From positions 124,001 through 188,000 of the forward strand of contig CAWIJL010000010.1 in assembly GCA_963836405.1 (NCBI GenBank): a stretch of 64,000 bases of DNA, written 5' to 3'. Below the pieces are notes generated by a model, which saw only the letters and a program-made list of their open reading frames with translations, was not told the origin of the DNA and did not search any database. Both the position numbers and the translations under genes were made by a program. Below, piece after piece: positions 16,875 to 25,924 of this stretch. The first letter of the stretch is position 1, and each line of letters begins with the position of its first letter. This stretch comes from CAWIJJ01 sp963836405. Lineage in GTDB: Bacteria > Acidobacteriota > Terriglobia > Bryobacterales > Bryobacteraceae.

Positions 16875-19131
16875 AACTTACGAGCCCTTGGCCTTGCGCG
16901 CGCTGATCGACATGCCGATCAGGCGCAAGCTCCTCGTTATCCTCATGACCGTAACCGCCGCGGCACTGGCGGTCTCCGGCCTGGGGATTTTAATTGCCGA
17001 CGCGTACCTGTACCGTGCCAGCCTGGAGCGCGATCTTTCCACTCTCGCCCGCATCACCGCGGACAACAGCACCGCGGCCCTCATGTTTAACGTTCCTTCC
17101 GAAGCTGTGGAGACGCTGAATGCGTTGCGCGCCAAGTCGCACGTGGTGGCGGCTTGCCTGTATCGAAATAACGGCGAAGAGTTCGCCCGCTACGTGCGGC
17201 CGGGAAGCAGCGCTCCCTGTCCGGCTCCTGCGGCGAGAGATGGGGTCGAGTTTACCAAGCTGGAGATGGTGGTGTCGCAGCCCGTGATACAGAAAGGCGA
17301 GCGCGCCGGCACGCTGGTGATGTTGTACGACCTGGACGAGCTGGTGGACCGCACTCGGCTGTACGGCCTTTACGTAGTGGTGGTGCTGCTTGTCTCGGGG
17401 CTGATCGCATTCTTCCTGGCATCGCGGTTGCGGGGGGTGATCGCCACACCGATCTCTCAGCTCGCCGTGATCGCCGCGGCAGTTTCGAAAACCAGGGACT
17501 ACGGCATACGCGCGCGAGGCGAGTCGCGCGATGAATTGGGCGCGCTGGTTGTGACCTTCAACGAAATGCTGGCCGGAATTCAGTCGCGCGACCGGGAATT
17601 GCGAGGGGCGCTGGTGGCCCGTGAGGAGGCCCTCTCGGAGGCGAGGAAGGCGCATGATTTCCTGCGTACGACGCTGGCGAGCATCGGGGATGCGGTGATC
17701 TCTACCGATGCGGACGGGTGCATCGCCTTCGCCAACCAGGTGGCGTGCTCAGTCTTGCGGCGGACCGAACAGGAGATTGCCGGCCACCTCACGTCGGACG
17801 TGCTCCACTTTGTGGACGAGCGGACGGGCGGCGCTCTCGAAAGCCCGGTCCAGCGCGTGCTTCGCGGCGACGGAGTTCAGGGCTTTGCCGGTACCATTCT
17901 GCTTTCCGGAGACGGCACCGGAATTCCGATCGACTATAGCGCCGCGCCCATCCGCGGCCGGAGCGGAGACGCCGGCGTGGTGCTGATTTTCCGCGACATG
18001 ACGGAGCGGCGGCGCGCCGAGCGCGAGTTGCGGTCCGCGCGCGAGCAGCTTCAGTTGATCACCGATACCATGGCCGCCGCCGTAGCCCGCTGCGACCGCG
18101 ACATGCGGTTTCTCTGGGTCAGCCGCCGGTACGCCGAGCGGTTGGGCCTGACTACCGCGGATTTTCCGGGCCGGACAATCGGCGAGATGCTCGGTGCGGA
18201 GGTCCTGGAGTCGATCCGGCCACAGATCGAAAGCGTTCTCGCGGGGCAGCGAGTGGAGTACGAAACGCGCATCCACTATCGCATGATCGGCTGGCGCTGG
18301 ATCCGCGCCGGGTACGTTCCCACTCATGGTCCGGACGGCGCGGTGGACGGCTGGGTAGCCGACGTCACCGATATCACCGAAATCAAGGAAGCGCAGGCCG
18401 AAGTGGTGCGGATGAATGTGGACCTGAAGCAGTCCAACGAGAGCCTGGCGCGCTCCAACGAAGACCTGGAGCGATTCGCTTTCGCGGCCAGCCACGACCT
18501 CCAGGAACCGCTGCGGATGATGACCACCTACACGCAGCTTCTGGAGCGATCGCAGGAGGGCCGCTTCGAAGGCGAGGCGAAGCTTTTCATGCGCAACATC
18601 GTGGATGGGGCGCTGCGCATGCGTGAGCTGCTGACAGACCTGCTCGCTTACAGCGAACTCGGGGCAGAACCGGAGGGTCCGGAACGGAGCGTGGACTTGA
18701 ACCGCGTGGTGGAAATCGTCCGCCGCAACCTGGAAGCGGCCGTGGCCGAGTCCGAAGCCGAAATCGAGGCCGGTCCGCTGCCTTCCGTCACCGGGCATCC
18801 CGGCCATTTCGTGCAGCTGTTTCAGAACCTGGTTTCGAACGCAATCAAATATCGCGGAGATCGGCCAGTGCTGGTGCGGATCTCATGCAAATGCGCGGAC
18901 GGCCAGTTGCATTGCTCGGTGGCCGACAACGGCATGGGCATCGACCCCGCGTATCATGAACGGATTTTCGGCGTGTTTAAGCGCCTGCACGGCCGTAAGA
19001 TCCCCGGCACTGGAATCGGCCTCGCAATCTGCCAGCGCGTGGTTACGCGATATGGCGGCCGAATTTGGGTCGAGTCCGAACTCGGCGTGGGCGCAACTTT
19101 TCATTTCACCATCCCCCTGAGGAGCTCATGA
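16864..19131 (+). CDS. Membrane sensor histidine kinase with CHASE8-type periplasmic domain, HAMP and two PAS domains
   Basis: 755 residues counted from a TTG start; ATG 16912 would drop 16. Order: TM1 (about 23-46); a periplasmic CHASE8-like domain (about 47-155, with NSTAALMFNVPSEA typical of YfiN-like sensors); TM2 (about 163-185); HAMP (186-240); PAS1 (about 265-380); PAS2 (about 388-505); a coiled coil (NVDLKQSNESLARSNEDLERFAF is split around it); HisKA with His544 (AASHDLQEPLRM); and HATPase with DNGMGID and GTGIGLAICQR. Kinases of this C-terminal type are common partners of single-domain response regulators. The gene overlaps yfiR upstream and the regulator downstream. It is the likely target of YfiR. 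Confidence 0.92.
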   Translation: MKGKTYEPLALRALIDMPIRRKLLVILMTVTAAALAVSGLGILIADAYLYRASLERDLSTLARITADNSTAALMFNVPSEAVETLNALRAKSHVVAACLYRNNGEEFARYVRPGSSAPCPAPAARDGVEFTKLEMVVSQPVIQKGERAGTLVMLYDLDELVDRTRLYGLYVVVVLLVSGLIAFFLASRLRGVIATPISQLAVIAAAVSKTRDYGIRARGESRDELGALVVTFNEMLAGIQSRDRELRGALVAREEALSEARKAHDFLRTTLASIGDAVISTDADGCIAFANQVACSVLRRTEQEIAGHLTSDVLHFVDERTGGALESPVQRVLRGDGVQGFAGTILLSGDGTGIPIDYSAAPIRGRSGDAGVVLIFRDMTERRRAERELRSAREQLQLITDTMAAAVARCDRDMRFLWVSRRYAERLGLTTADFPGRTIGEMLGAEVLESIRPQIESVLAGQRVEYETRIHYRMIGWRWIRAGYVPTHGPDGAVDGWVADVTDITEIKEAQAEVVRMNVDLKQSNESLARSNEDLERFAFAASHDLQEPLRMMTTYTQLLERSQEGRFEGEAKLFMRNIVDGALRMRELLTDLLAYSELGAEPEGPERSVDLNRVVEIVRRNLEAAVAESEAEIEAGPLPSVTGHPGHFVQLFQNLVSNAIKYRGDRPVLVRISCKCADGQLHCSVADNGMGIDPAYHERIFGVFKRLHGRKIPGTGIGLAICQRVVTRYGGRIWVESELGVGATFHFTIPLRSS

Positions 19132-19571
19132 TGGAGAACACTGGCGTGCGCAAAGTACGCATCCTGCTGATCGAAGACAACCCGGCCGATGTGGACCTGC
19201 TGCGGCGCGCATTCGCCGCGGCGGACCTCGACTGTGAACTGACGCGTCTCGAAGACGGCGCCGAGGCTCTGGCCTTTGTGCGGCGCGTCGAAGCGGGATC
19301 CGGCGAAACCGCGCCGGACCTCACGGTGCTCGACTTGAACCTTCCCAAGAACGACGGATTGGAAGTGCTTCAGGCTATGCGCGGCAGCCCTGCCTTCGCC
19401 TCGGTTCCGGTAGCGGTGCTTAGCTCCTCGGCTTCGGGCCGCGAGCGAAACCGGATCGAGCAACTCGGCATCGGCCGCTACATCACCAAGCCTCCGGACC
19501 TGGATGAGTTTCTCGAGATCGGACACACCCTGAAGAACCTGCTGGCGCAGCGCCGGGGCGAGCAAGTCTAA
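19128..19571 (+). CDS. Single-domain response regulator (Rcp1-like)
   Basis: 147 residues, a lone CheY-like receiver with acidic pocket IEDNPAD, phospho-acceptor Asp69 (LTVLDLNLPKNDG), Ser switch (AVLSSSAS) and Lys (YITKP). The long alpha4-beta5 region and the NLPKNDG motif are typical of Rcp1-type regulators paired with phytochrome-like kinases. There is no output domain, so it must act by protein contact or phosphotransfer, for instance with the receivers of the hybrid kinase. ATG 19128 is preferred (GAGGAG four bases upstream, ATGA overlap with the kinase stop); ATG 19131 is the alternative. Confidence 0.93.
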   Translation: MMENTGVRKVRILLIEDNPADVDLLRRAFAAADLDCELTRLEDGAEALAFVRRVEAGSGETAPDLTVLDLNLPKNDGLEVLQAMRGSPAFASVPVAVLSSSASGRERNRIEQLGIGRYITKPPDLDEFLEIGHTLKNLLAQRRGEQV

Positions 19572-19634
19572 CAGGGTGTGTCGCGGGTCGTCACCCCGCA
19601 AAACTGCCGGGGAGGACCATCGAAAACCCCGTGC

Positions 19635-19640
19635 TACAAT
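19635..19640 (+). promoter_or_regulatory. Likely -10 box of tRNA-Pro
   Basis: TACAAT ends 11 bases before the mature tRNA 5' end, a usual distance for a tRNA promoter. No good -35 match is seen 16-18 bases upstream. Confidence 0.4.
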
Positions 19641-19651
19641 AGTTTCCGGAT

Positions 19652-19729
19652 CGGGCCGTGGCGCAGCCTGGCTAGCGCGCTTGCTTGGGGTGCAAGAGGT
19701 CCCGAGTTCAAATCTCGGCGGCCCGACCA
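19652..19729 (+). tRNA. tRNA-Pro (anticodon GGG)
   Basis: All arms fold cleanly. The acceptor CGGGCCG (19652-19658) pairs with CGGCCCG; the D arm is GCGC...GCGC; the anticodon stem CTTGC/GCAAG encloses TTGGGGT with anticodon GGG at 19687-19689. The T arm is CCGAG-TTCAAAT-CTCGG, the discriminator is A, and the CCA end is encoded (19727-19729). C1-G72 is normal for bacterial tRNA-Pro. It decodes CCC and CCU. No integrase or duplicated tRNA 3' end was noticed nearby. Confidence 0.97.
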
Positions 19730-19774
19730 GCTACAACCTTCCACAAACCATTCCCATTAGCGACCGGAGGCGAA

Positions 19775-21391
19775 TCACTGACCTGCGGCGGTGGCAGCAT
19801 CCAGCGCCAGGTAGCGGTCGCGGTGCGCTTCCGGCTCGGCGTGAGACTCTACATCGATGCGCATGCGCTGGTAATTATTATCGGCGCGATATGCGGGCCA
19901 CTCGGGAACGCCGGGCCCATTCGGATTACCGGTCTTGATGAAGTTGACAAAATAGGCTTGCATCAGCTTGGAGACCGTGTAGTCGGCGGGCTCCCAAGAG
20001 TAGCGCTTGTCCAAGTCGAGGTTACCCATCGCGTACTGAATCTCCGCGGAATGGGACGCACCACGGGGCCCTGCCGGCTGGCCGCCGCGTCCGGGCGCCG
20101 GAGCGGCGGCCGCGTTCTGCCCCGGCATTCCGAGGTACGCCGGACGCGGGCGCGCGTACAGATACCGGTATACAGGCTTGCCGCCGGTCTTCATCTGGAG
20201 TTCGGTCCACTTCCACGTGCTGTGCGAGATGAAGCGGGCGCTGGCGAGGTGATTGGCCGCCTCATAGACCTCGTCCGTCGTGGTAGCCGCGTATGCTTTC
20301 AGGACATCGTCCGCCTTGTCGCCGTAAAACCTCTTGATGGCGTTGGCGAGCGTTTCCGGCGTGGGGTCGCCACTGCCGAGCACGGAACGGGCCGCCTGCT
20401 CCTGGGTGTTCGACCCGGCCAGCAGCGGGATCTTGGCCTGCTCACCCGCCTCGAAGATCTCCGTGAGCGTTTTCGGCAGAAAGTAGCCGTCCAATGTGCT
20501 GCCGAACCGAAGACCCTGGGCCTTGCCCAGGGCTTCCTGAATCTGTTCCGCGGACATGGCGCGCAGGGCCGCGAGCGTATTTGCGCCGGCGGCCGTGCCG
20601 AACTTGACGCCGGTCTGTTCGGCCGCGGCGAGAGGTTGCGGCGGCAGGCTCGAGATCATGGCGCCGCTTTCGCCGATTGCGCCGGCCATGAGGCCGCGGG
20701 AGAGGGGGGATGCCATGAGCGCGCTGACCGAAATCGACCCAGCCGACTCGCCGGCGATGGTGACGCGCTTGGGGTCGCCTCCAAATGCGGCGATGTTCTT
20801 CTGCACCCATCGAAGGGCGGCAACCTGGTCGAGCAGGCCGTAATTGCCCGCAGCGTGATGCGGCGACTCTTTGGTGAGCTCCGGATGAACGAAAAAGCCG
20901 AAAATATTGGTTCGGTAATTGACGGACACGGCAACCATGCCTTTGCCGGCCATGTTCTCGCCGTCATACCGAGGCTCGGAGCCGTCACCGTTCTGGAAGC
21001 CGCCGCCGAAAATATAGACGAGGACGGGGAGTTTTTCTCGATCCGACTTGGCGGATGTCCAGACGTTGAGGTACAGGCAGTCTTCACTCATGCCGTTACC
21101 GCGGAACCAGTAGTCCGCGCCCGGGGATGTCCGCTGCATGCAGCGGGGACCGAACTGATCGGCATTGCGAACGCCGCTCCAATTCTTGGTTGGCTGCGGC
21201 TCGCGCCAGCGTAAGTCCCCGACCGGCGGTTGGCCGAACGGGATGCCTTTGAAACTGCGTACGCCGTCCTTGGGCGCGGTAGTTGATTCGAGGATGCCGT
21301 TGGCTGTCTTGACGCGATCGGCAGCAAACGACGGCTGGATCGCGACAGCACAGAGAACGATGGCGAAAAAGCTCGATGTGGCCAGCTTCAT
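19775..21391 (-). CDS. Secreted carboxylesterase type B
   Basis: 538 residues with a signal peptide (ends near IQPSFA). The alpha/beta-hydrolase signatures are present: nucleophile elbow GESAGS with Ser217, the EDCLYLNVW motif near 104, and a C-terminal GASHSAEIQYAMGN carrying the catalytic His. The oxyanion segment reads YIFGGGF, with Phe in place of the usual His of HGGG. A low-complexity Ala/Pro/Gly stretch precedes the His motif. The family hydrolyses carboxylic esters; substrate unknown. It has its own transcription unit next to the tRNA. Confidence 0.92.
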   Translation of the reverse strand: MKLATSSFFAIVLCAVAIQPSFAADRVKTANGILESTTAPKDGVRSFKGIPFGQPPVGDLRWREPQPTKNWSGVRNADQFGPRCMQRTSPGADYWFRGNGMSEDCLYLNVWTSAKSDREKLPVLVYIFGGGFQNGDGSEPRYDGENMAGKGMVAVSVNYRTNIFGFFVHPELTKESPHHAAGNYGLLDQVAALRWVQKNIAAFGGDPKRVTIAGESAGSISVSALMASPLSRGLMAGAIGESGAMISSLPPQPLAAAEQTGVKFGTAAGANTLAALRAMSAEQIQEALGKAQGLRFGSTLDGYFLPKTLTEIFEAGEQAKIPLLAGSNTQEQAARSVLGSGDPTPETLANAIKRFYGDKADDVLKAYAATTTDEVYEAANHLASARFISHSTWKWTELQMKTGGKPVYRYLYARPRPAYLGMPGQNAAAAPAPGRGGQPAGPRGASHSAEIQYAMGNLDLDKRYSWEPADYTVSKLMQAYFVNFIKTGNPNGPGVPEWPAYRADNNYQRMRIDVESHAEPEAHRDRYLALDAATAAGQ

Positions 21392-21467
21392 AATGTTCGA
21401 CTCACCAGGATATTACCACTGCTTGCGGGAGAGCTGCGGCGGCGGTTCCGGCCAGGCCTGCGAGCAG

Positions 21468-22257
21468 TCAGTTGCCGGACCGCAGCCAGCCTTCCAGCAC
21501 CATGTCGTAGATCTGACGGGCGTGAGCACCGGCCCAATCGGCATAGAGCGGCTGGTATTGGGCGGGGCTCCGCACGGTGCGGACGTGCAGCCCTTTCAAT
21601 CCGCCGCCGAAGGTCTTTTCAAACAGCGTAGCTTGGCCGCGGACCATCCTGGCATCAAGAGCCATACTGACCTGGTCGGCCGACTGCTGCGCGAGGCACG
21701 ATGCGGCGGGACGGATTCGAACCGTCAGAAGCGCGTCGGCTTCATCGCCGGTTGTGAACTCCACCAGTCGCCGCGAGGACAAGGCCGCGGCATCGCGGAG
21801 CCCGGCAAGCACCACCTGGTCCAACTGAAGGCTCGTCACATGTTCGACTAACTGCGCCGGAGTCAGGAAACAGGAGCTGTAGAGGTTATCGGGAATCCAC
21901 GTGGCCCGCACGGAAATTCGCGCATGAGGTACCGCGGGAAGCAGTTTCAGAACTCCCTCTCGCGCTGGCTCGTCCGAAAGGTAGGCCAGGCCCCAAGCCG
22001 TCCAGCCAAGGCGGTCGCGCGCATCGGGCTTTGGCACCCTTCTCGAGCAGGAATTGAACACTGTCCTGGTGACCATTTACTGCGGCGAGCATGAGGGGGG
22101 TACGCCCTTGTTTGTCGCGGCTCTCCAGGTTCGCACCGCGTGACACCAATGTCCGAACCTCCGCGGTCTTTCCTTTCTTGGCCGCGGTCAGCAAGGCTGG
22201 ATCGAGATTGGCCGCCAGTGCAGGGAGCACGAGCACCAGGACGATAAACTTCCCCAT
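21468..22257 (-). pseudogene. Ankyrin-repeat protein gene interrupted by a one-base frameshift
   Basis: The first part reads MGKFIVLVLVLPALAANLDP, then LLTAAKKGKTAEVRTLVSRG, NLESRDKQGRTPLMLAAVNG and SVQFLLEKGAK, a signal peptide plus two ankyrin repeats, before it runs off into a non-matching tail. The correct continuation of the third repeat, PDARDRLGWTAWGLAYLSDE, lies in another frame and runs on to the stop at 21468. Skipping one G near 22029 joins them into about 263 residues. The C-terminal part looks like a folded domain of unknown function (LVEHVTSLQLDQVVLAGLRD, YADWAGAHARQIYDMVLEGW). It is a true mutation, a sequencing/assembly error, or less likely programmed frameshifting. Confidence 0.7.
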
Positions 22258-22300
22258 ACCGACAGTGTCGCGCGATCGGGGAAGTCTGGGGTTTGGGAGT

Positions 22301-22329
22301 GTAGCCCCCGGTTGTTGCCCGGGGGCTAC
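22301..22329 (-). terminator. Strong hairpin downstream of the Oar-type receptor gene
   Basis: An 11-base-pair perfect stem (GTAGCCCCCGG 22301-22311 / CCGGGGGCTAC 22319-22329) with a 7-base loop lies 17 bases after the receptor stop and 44 bases before the ankyrin gene start. No U-tract follows, so it may act as a stabilising 3' end or a factor-assisted terminator. Confidence 0.55.
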
Positions 22330-22345
22330 TGAGGTTCAGTCTGAA

Positions 22346-25300
22346 CTAAAAATACAGTTTGGCAGCCATCTGGAAGAACCTGGGGAAGTTCTTCTGGCTG
22401 AAGCCAAGCTTCCCGAAGTCAGCGCTGGTCAACGTCGTGTTCGGGTTGGTCCGGATCGGCGTATTGGTCACATTGAAGCCTTCCACGCGGAAATTCAGGC
22501 GCCACCGTTCGGTCATCTGAAAATCCTTGGCCATGGCGGCATTGATCTGCGGACGCTGATGCTCCCGAATGGTGCCGGGGAAGCGGTCAGGCAACGTTCG
22601 CAGGGTGTTGGACGGCTGCTGGGTGTAGCATTTCGGGTCATTGTTGAACCAATGGTTTTCGTCTTGCACTTCGGCATGCCATTCGCCGCAGTAGTTGATC
22701 AGGTTGGGCCAGCCGAGCGGATATCCGGAGACGTAGCTCAGGATCCAGTCGGCGCGCCACCCGCCGATCACATGGTTGACGACCCCGCTCGAGCTGCTGG
22801 CGAAGTGGCGGCCCTTTCCTACCGGGAGGTCCCAAACGCCGCTGAAGCTGAAGCTGTGAGTCTTGTCCTGGTTGCTGATTTCCGAATACAACGGTTGCGT
22901 GGTATCCCAGTCGGCGCCCAGGCGATGGTTCTTCTCGTATTCCTTCCCGAAGGTCCAGGAGAGAATCCAGGTGAGAGTTCCGGCCGCGCTGTCGCTGCCC
23001 GAACCGAAGGCACGCTTTTCCAGCTTCGTCTGAACGGCGTCGGAACGATATCCGGCGGACTGAATTCCATCGCTGCCCATGCCGCCCCACATCGGGAATA
23101 GTTGCAGCAGGCTGGAGCGGGCGATGGTCGGGCTCTGGCCGCGGCTGGAGGTGGCCGGCAGAATCCCGTACATCGGATTGTTGAGCGTTGTGCTGTAAAA
23201 GGTGGTGTCCGCGATTGCCGCGTTCTGGAGTGCAAGTCCGGCCGTGCCTTCGGGGAAGTTCAGGTTGAACGTATAGGTCGCGAAGATCTGCTTGTTGCCG
23301 GAGAAAGAGATTTCGGCAACGATGCCCTTCGGCAATTCCCGCTGGAAGCCGAACGAATACTGATAGGTGCGCGGGATCTTGTAATGGCGATTGACGAACG
23401 TCACGCTATTCCCGATGCCCGCCATCGCTCCGGCAGAGGCGCCTTCGGGAACCGCAAAGCCGTTCGGGAACGGATCCACCAGCGAATACGGGCCGGTGGG
23501 CGGACCGCTCGCGCAGGCGTTGTTCATGCACGCCGAGGGCGTTTTCCCGCCATCGAGCGAGGCCGTGTAGCTCGTGCTCTGGCTGAAGCCGACATTGCTT
23601 TGATTCCGGTTCAGGTTTTCATAGAACACACCCGCGCCGGTACGCAGCACGGTCTTGGATCCGAGACGCCACGCGATTCCGATGCGCGGCGCAATGGCGG
23701 TATAGTCGGTATCCACCGCGCGGCGCGGCTGGCCGTTTACGCCCGCAAACAGCCACGAGCCGTAGATCGCCGACGGTGGCGCCGGATAGGGGTACTTCGG
23801 ATTCTTGGCGTCGTAGGCCGCTTTTTCTTTGTTCCAATTCGCCAGAATCTGGTCGTTGAGCGGATGCACGACGTTCGTATCGAAGCCGCTCGTGCGCCGG
23901 TTGAAGCGCTCCAGGTAGGCAAGCGAAATGTCGTAGCGCAAGCCCAGATTCAGCGTCAGGGCGGGCGTCACTTTCCAGTCGTCCTGCACGTAGAAGCCGT
24001 ACGACGGCCGCGTGCGATAGAACGTGTCGTTGTAGGAAATGCTGCCCGAATTGGGGACGCCAAGCAGCACCGTGGCAATACCGTTGAACTGGTCGGTATT
24101 CGTGAGCGATCTGCCGGTGGCGCGCCGCGTCAGATCCGACCCGAAAGTAAAATTGCCTTCCGAGTTGCCGGTGGCGCCATCCGCAATGATGCGGTACTTG
24201 TAGTCGAACCCGGTGCGGATGCTGTGCTTGCCGCGAACGAGGTTGAAGCTGGGCGCGAAGTTCCACGTGGTTTCAGGCGTCCAGGTACCGAGGGGCGACC
24301 CGTTGCCGAAGATCTGTCCGTAGCCGCCCACGGTGAAACCGGGAACGATGTCTCCAGGGGAAGCCGGCGGATTCACCATCTTGGTCATTCCGAAGTCCTT
24401 GGCGGCGCCGAGTTGCAGGGCCTCGTCGTTGTATCCGGGGGTCTTCTGCACGAAGCGGTAGTAGGACGAACGAACGTCGAATACGGTGGTCGCGTTCATC
24501 ACCCGCGTGTAGTTGATGATCACGTTCGTGAATGTGCGCTTGTTGTCCACGTTGCCCGGCGCCGCTGCCGGCTTGGGGAAGTTGGCGCGATATTCGTAGC
24601 CATCCTGAAACGTGAACATGCCGTAAAGCTTGTCGTTCAATCCGAACACGTGATCGAAACGGGCCATCGGCTGGTTGTAGTAGTAGCGGCCCGTATTACT
24701 CGAAACGTAGTTCTGAAGAAGCTGTCCGGCCACCGTCTCAGCGGGATAATAGCCGAGGATCTTGGCGCCGACCGGGCTGATCCGGCTCTTGGGGATGACG
24801 TTGCCCGGGAACAGGTTGCGCCAGTAGGTGGATCCGGAACTGCCGCTGCACGGCTCGGTGTCGGCCGCTCCCGAACCCGCCGTGCAGTTGTGCGTGGTCA
24901 GCGGATCGTAAACCAGCATGCCGTAGTCGCTGAAATGCTGCCCGTCGCGCAGCGCCATCGGCGGCGTGGTTACGTTGATCGGGAAGGGTACCAGTTCCTG
25001 CCAGCCTTCGAAACTGACGAAGATAAAATCCTTGTCCTTGCGAATCGGCCCGCCGCCAACCCCTCCGAACTGGTGCTGGTTGTGGAAGAGCTTGGGCTGG
25101 CCGGTGCGGTTGGATTGGAACGAGTTCGCGTCGAATACCCGGTTGCGGAAGAACTCATAGAGGTTTCCGTGCCAGTCGTTCGACCCGGACTTGATGGTGG
25201 TGTTGACCGCCCCGCCGCGGAAATCGCCGAAACCCGCGTCGTAGGTGTTGGTCATGACCTTGAATTCCTGCACCGCATCCACGTTGGGGGCGATGCGCCA

Positions 25301-25924
25301 GCTTCCGTCGTCGGAGCTGATGGGGGCGCCGTTCAGCAGGAACAGGTTGCCGCCCTGGCGGGCGCCATTGATCTTGTAACTGCTGTTGACGTCCCACCCG
25401 CGAGTACCGGAAAAGCCGCTGGCTCCGAACGTCTCCTGGCCGAATATCACGCCTGGGGTCAACGCCATCAGCATGTAAGTTTGCCGGCCGTTCAGCGGGA
25501 ACTCCGCCACTTTGACCGAATCGAATACCAGGCCGCGGCTCGCATCGCCGGTGTCGATGACTTCCTGCTGACCCCGCACTGTGATCTCGGAAGTGGACTG
25601 CCCCACCGTCAATTGCACCGGCAGGTTCATCTTTTGAGCAACTTGTAAAACGATTCTCTCTCGCTTCAAGGCCTGGAAGCCGGCTGCGAGAATTTCGATG
25701 TTATAGGTCCCAGGGTCCAGATACGGAATCGTGTAGACTCCATCGACGGTGGTCTTTACTTCTTTCGCGCTGTTGGTTCCTGTATTGGTCGCTTTGACCG
25801 TCGCGCCCGGAATCGCGGCTCCGCTCGGGTCGGTTACCGAACCCGTAAGCGTGGCGCGAAAGTCCTGCGCAGATGCCACTGCGCAAGACACTGCGAACAG
25901 TGCTAGCACACTTCGAATCTTCAC
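22346..25924 (-). CDS. Oar-like TonB-dependent receptor with carboxypeptidase-regulatory domain
   Basis: 1,192 residues. A signal peptide (ends near CAVASA) is followed by a carboxypeptidase-D regulatory-like beta sandwich (about 20-105: LTGSVTDPSGAAIPGATVKA, VYTIPYLDPGTYNI). Next is a plug domain with VNSSYKINGARQGGNLFLLN, and a very large barrel ending FPRFFQMAAKLYF. This architecture is greatly expanded in Acidobacteriota and resembles Myxococcus Oar; ligands are mostly unknown, with oligosaccharides or peptides likely. The start is GTG 25924, supported by AGGAG eight bases upstream; the frame stays open to 25954 but lacks a ribosome site there. A TTGACC element lies about 110 bases upstream. 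Confidence 0.93.
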   Translation of the reverse strand: MKIRSVLALFAVSCAVASAQDFRATLTGSVTDPSGAAIPGATVKATNTGTNSAKEVKTTVDGVYTIPYLDPGTYNIEILAAGFQALKRERIVLQVAQKMNLPVQLTVGQSTSEITVRGQQEVIDTGDASRGLVFDSVKVAEFPLNGRQTYMLMALTPGVIFGQETFGASGFSGTRGWDVNSSYKINGARQGGNLFLLNGAPISSDDGSWRIAPNVDAVQEFKVMTNTYDAGFGDFRGGAVNTTIKSGSNDWHGNLYEFFRNRVFDANSFQSNRTGQPKLFHNQHQFGGVGGGPIRKDKDFIFVSFEGWQELVPFPINVTTPPMALRDGQHFSDYGMLVYDPLTTHNCTAGSGAADTEPCSGSSGSTYWRNLFPGNVIPKSRISPVGAKILGYYPAETVAGQLLQNYVSSNTGRYYYNQPMARFDHVFGLNDKLYGMFTFQDGYEYRANFPKPAAAPGNVDNKRTFTNVIINYTRVMNATTVFDVRSSYYRFVQKTPGYNDEALQLGAAKDFGMTKMVNPPASPGDIVPGFTVGGYGQIFGNGSPLGTWTPETTWNFAPSFNLVRGKHSIRTGFDYKYRIIADGATGNSEGNFTFGSDLTRRATGRSLTNTDQFNGIATVLLGVPNSGSISYNDTFYRTRPSYGFYVQDDWKVTPALTLNLGLRYDISLAYLERFNRRTSGFDTNVVHPLNDQILANWNKEKAAYDAKNPKYPYPAPPSAIYGSWLFAGVNGQPRRAVDTDYTAIAPRIGIAWRLGSKTVLRTGAGVFYENLNRNQSNVGFSQSTSYTASLDGGKTPSACMNNACASGPPTGPYSLVDPFPNGFAVPEGASAGAMAGIGNSVTFVNRHYKIPRTYQYSFGFQRELPKGIVAEISFSGNKQIFATYTFNLNFPEGTAGLALQNAAIADTTFYSTTLNNPMYGILPATSSRGQSPTIARSSLLQLFPMWGGMGSDGIQSAGYRSDAVQTKLEKRAFGSGSDSAAGTLTWILSWTFGKEYEKNHRLGADWDTTQPLYSEISNQDKTHSFSFSGVWDLPVGKGRHFASSSSGVVNHVIGGWRADWILSYVSGYPLGWPNLINYCGEWHAEVQDENHWFNNDPKCYTQQPSNTLRTLPDRFPGTIREHQRPQINAAMAKDFQMTERWRLNFRVEGFNVTNTPIRTNPNTTLTSADFGKLGFSQKNFPRFFQMAAKLYF

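Noticed and set aside
19652..19729. tRNA-Pro as an integration (attachment) site
   Set aside because: No integrase, no repeat of the tRNA 3' end and no mobile genes were seen downstream.
23102..25648. 848-residue open frame on the plus strand opposite the Oar-type receptor
   Set aside because: It lies wholly inside the receptor and has biased composition and no recognisable motif.
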